From positions 1 to 6,904 of the forward strand of contig JASLFF010000710.1 in NCBI GenBank assembly GCA_030150795.1: a DNA stretch of 6,904 nucleotides, written 5' to 3'. A program made the translations under genes and the position numbers. The notes below the pieces were generated by a model. That model was not told the DNA's origin. It searched no databases and was given only the letters and a program-made list of their open reading frames with translations. Shown piece by piece: positions 6,065 to 6,904 of the stretch (position 1 is the stretch's first letter; every line of letters begins with the position of its first letter). Source of the stretch: Terriglobales bacterium (lineage in GTDB: Bacteria > Acidobacteriota > Terriglobia > Terriglobales > Gp1-AA117).

Positions 6065-6904
6065 TTAATTTGTATGCGCTTCCTGCATGCGGAAGTCACG
6101 GAACAGCGCCGGAACATCCAGGATCAGCGCTACCCGGCCATTGCCCAAAATTGCTGAACCTGATACTCCAGAAACATCTTTAAAGATGGCTGGCAGGGGC
6201 TTGATGACGGTTTGCGTCGCCCCATAAAGCTCATTCACAGCCAGGCCCGCGCGGCTGGTCTCATGTTGCACCACCACCACGCTTTGCCTTGCGCCGCGAT
6301 CTCCCGGCAGACCGAAATGGTCTTTTAAATAAATGAAGGGGAGAGGCTCGTTGCGCAGTTGCAACACCCCGTCCTTGCGAGCGTTTTCGTGGTCTTCCTT
6401 TGCCAATTCCACGCACTCAATCACCTGGTCAACGGGAATGACATAGGTCTCATTGCCCACGCCTACGCCGAAACCTTCAATGATTGCCAGAGTGAGCGGC
6501 AGCCTGATCCGCACTGTCGCTCCCACGCCCGGCTGGCTGGTAACATGCACGCTCCCGCGCAATGCCTGAATGTTGCGCCGGACTACATCCATGCCAACAC
6601 CGCGCCCGGACATGTCACTGACCTGGCTGGCTGTGGTGAAACCGGGCTCAAAGATCAATTGATAGATCTCCTGCTCCGGCAGCTTTTGCGGCTCTGCGAT
6701 TAACCCTTTTTGTTGGGCCACTTCAACGATTTTTTGTTTGTCCAATCCAGCGCCGTCATCCGTCACTTCAATAACGATGTTCCGGCCTTCGCGGGCAGCG
6801 CGAACCGTGATCGTCCCGGTCTGGGACTTGCCGCGCTTTTTACGTTTGGCGGGTGGTTCAATGCCGTGGTCCAGGGCATTGCGGAGCATGTGCAACAGCG
6901 GGTC
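6065..6904 (-). CDS. cheA: CheA chemotaxis histidine kinase, C-terminal 279 residues only
   Basis: The open frame enters from the right edge and covers the CheA catalytic end. Counting from the edge, the N box is LRNALDHGIE (7-16), which contributes to ATP and magnesium binding. The G1 box is DDGAG (49-53), the F box FEPGFTT (85-91) and the G2 box GRGVGMD (100-106). The remaining residues, about 137-270, form the P5 CheW-like regulatory domain, with FGVGVGNETYVIPVDQVIE near its start and GNGRVALILDVPALF near its end. The phosphorylated Hpt domain, the CheY/CheB-binding region and the dimerisation helices lie outside the window. All ATP-binding boxes seen are normal. The stop is 57 nt before the receptor gene, so cheA is an upstream gene of the same operon. 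Its promoter is not in view. Confidence 0.96.
   Translation of the reverse strand, partial: DPLLHMLRNALDHGIEPPAKRKKRGKSQTGTITVRAAREGRNIVIEVTDDGAGLDKQKIVEVAQQKGLIAEPQKLPEQEIYQLIFEPGFTTASQVSDMSGRGVGMDVVRRNIQALRGSVHVTSQPGVGATVRIRLPLTLAIIEGFGVGVGNETYVIPVDQVIECVELAKEDHENARKDGVLQLRNEPLPFIYLKDHFGLPGDRGARQSVVVVQHETSRAGLAVNELYGATQTVIKPLPAIFKDVSGVSGSAILGNGRVALILDVPALFRDFRMQEAHTN

Overview
The window holds most of a chemotaxis operon on the minus strand (about 1197 to 6904) and, downstream of it, a short stretch of decayed metabolic genes (1 to about 1160). Gene content and moderately high GC suggest a Gram-negative, environmental bacterium. The protein flavour would fit Acidobacteriota, but no marker in the window settles the phylum, so this is a weak inference.

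Chemotaxis operon, in transcription order (right to left): the C-terminal part of the histidine kinase CheA (cut by the window edge), a membrane chemoreceptor (MCP) with a four-helix-bundle type sensor region, the adaptor CheW, a single-domain CheY-type response regulator, the receptor methyltransferase CheR, and the receptor methylesterase CheB. All five complete genes are intact, with catalytic and phosphorylation residues in place. Gaps are short (57, 12, 24 and 85 nt) and cheR overlaps cheB, so one transcript is likely. Together they make a near-complete pathway. The receptor controls CheA through CheW, CheA phosphorylates CheY and the receiver domain of CheB, and CheR and CheB set receptor methylation. 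The receptor ends in SFSRF, which fits the CheR-tethering pentapeptide pattern. No CheZ, CheC, CheX or CheD is visible here.

Left end: three broken genes of a former metabolic locus. On the minus strand (576 to the left edge) is a dihydroorotate/dihydropyrimidine dehydrogenase-like gene with two frame changes and no 5' end. Head to head with it, on the plus strand, are a cupin-domain fragment lacking its N-terminal part and, after an unassigned stretch, the N-terminal third or less of a class II aldolase/adducin-type gene. The dehydrogenase and cupin homologies meet inside a small perfect inverted repeat (558 to 574), which looks like a rearrangement breakpoint.

I see no mobile element, CRISPR array, tRNA or rRNA, and no evidence for a new kind of system. 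The observations most worth following up are the breakpoint, the reconstructable dehydrogenase pseudogene, the receptor's C-terminal pentapeptide, and several small inverted repeats in the operon.
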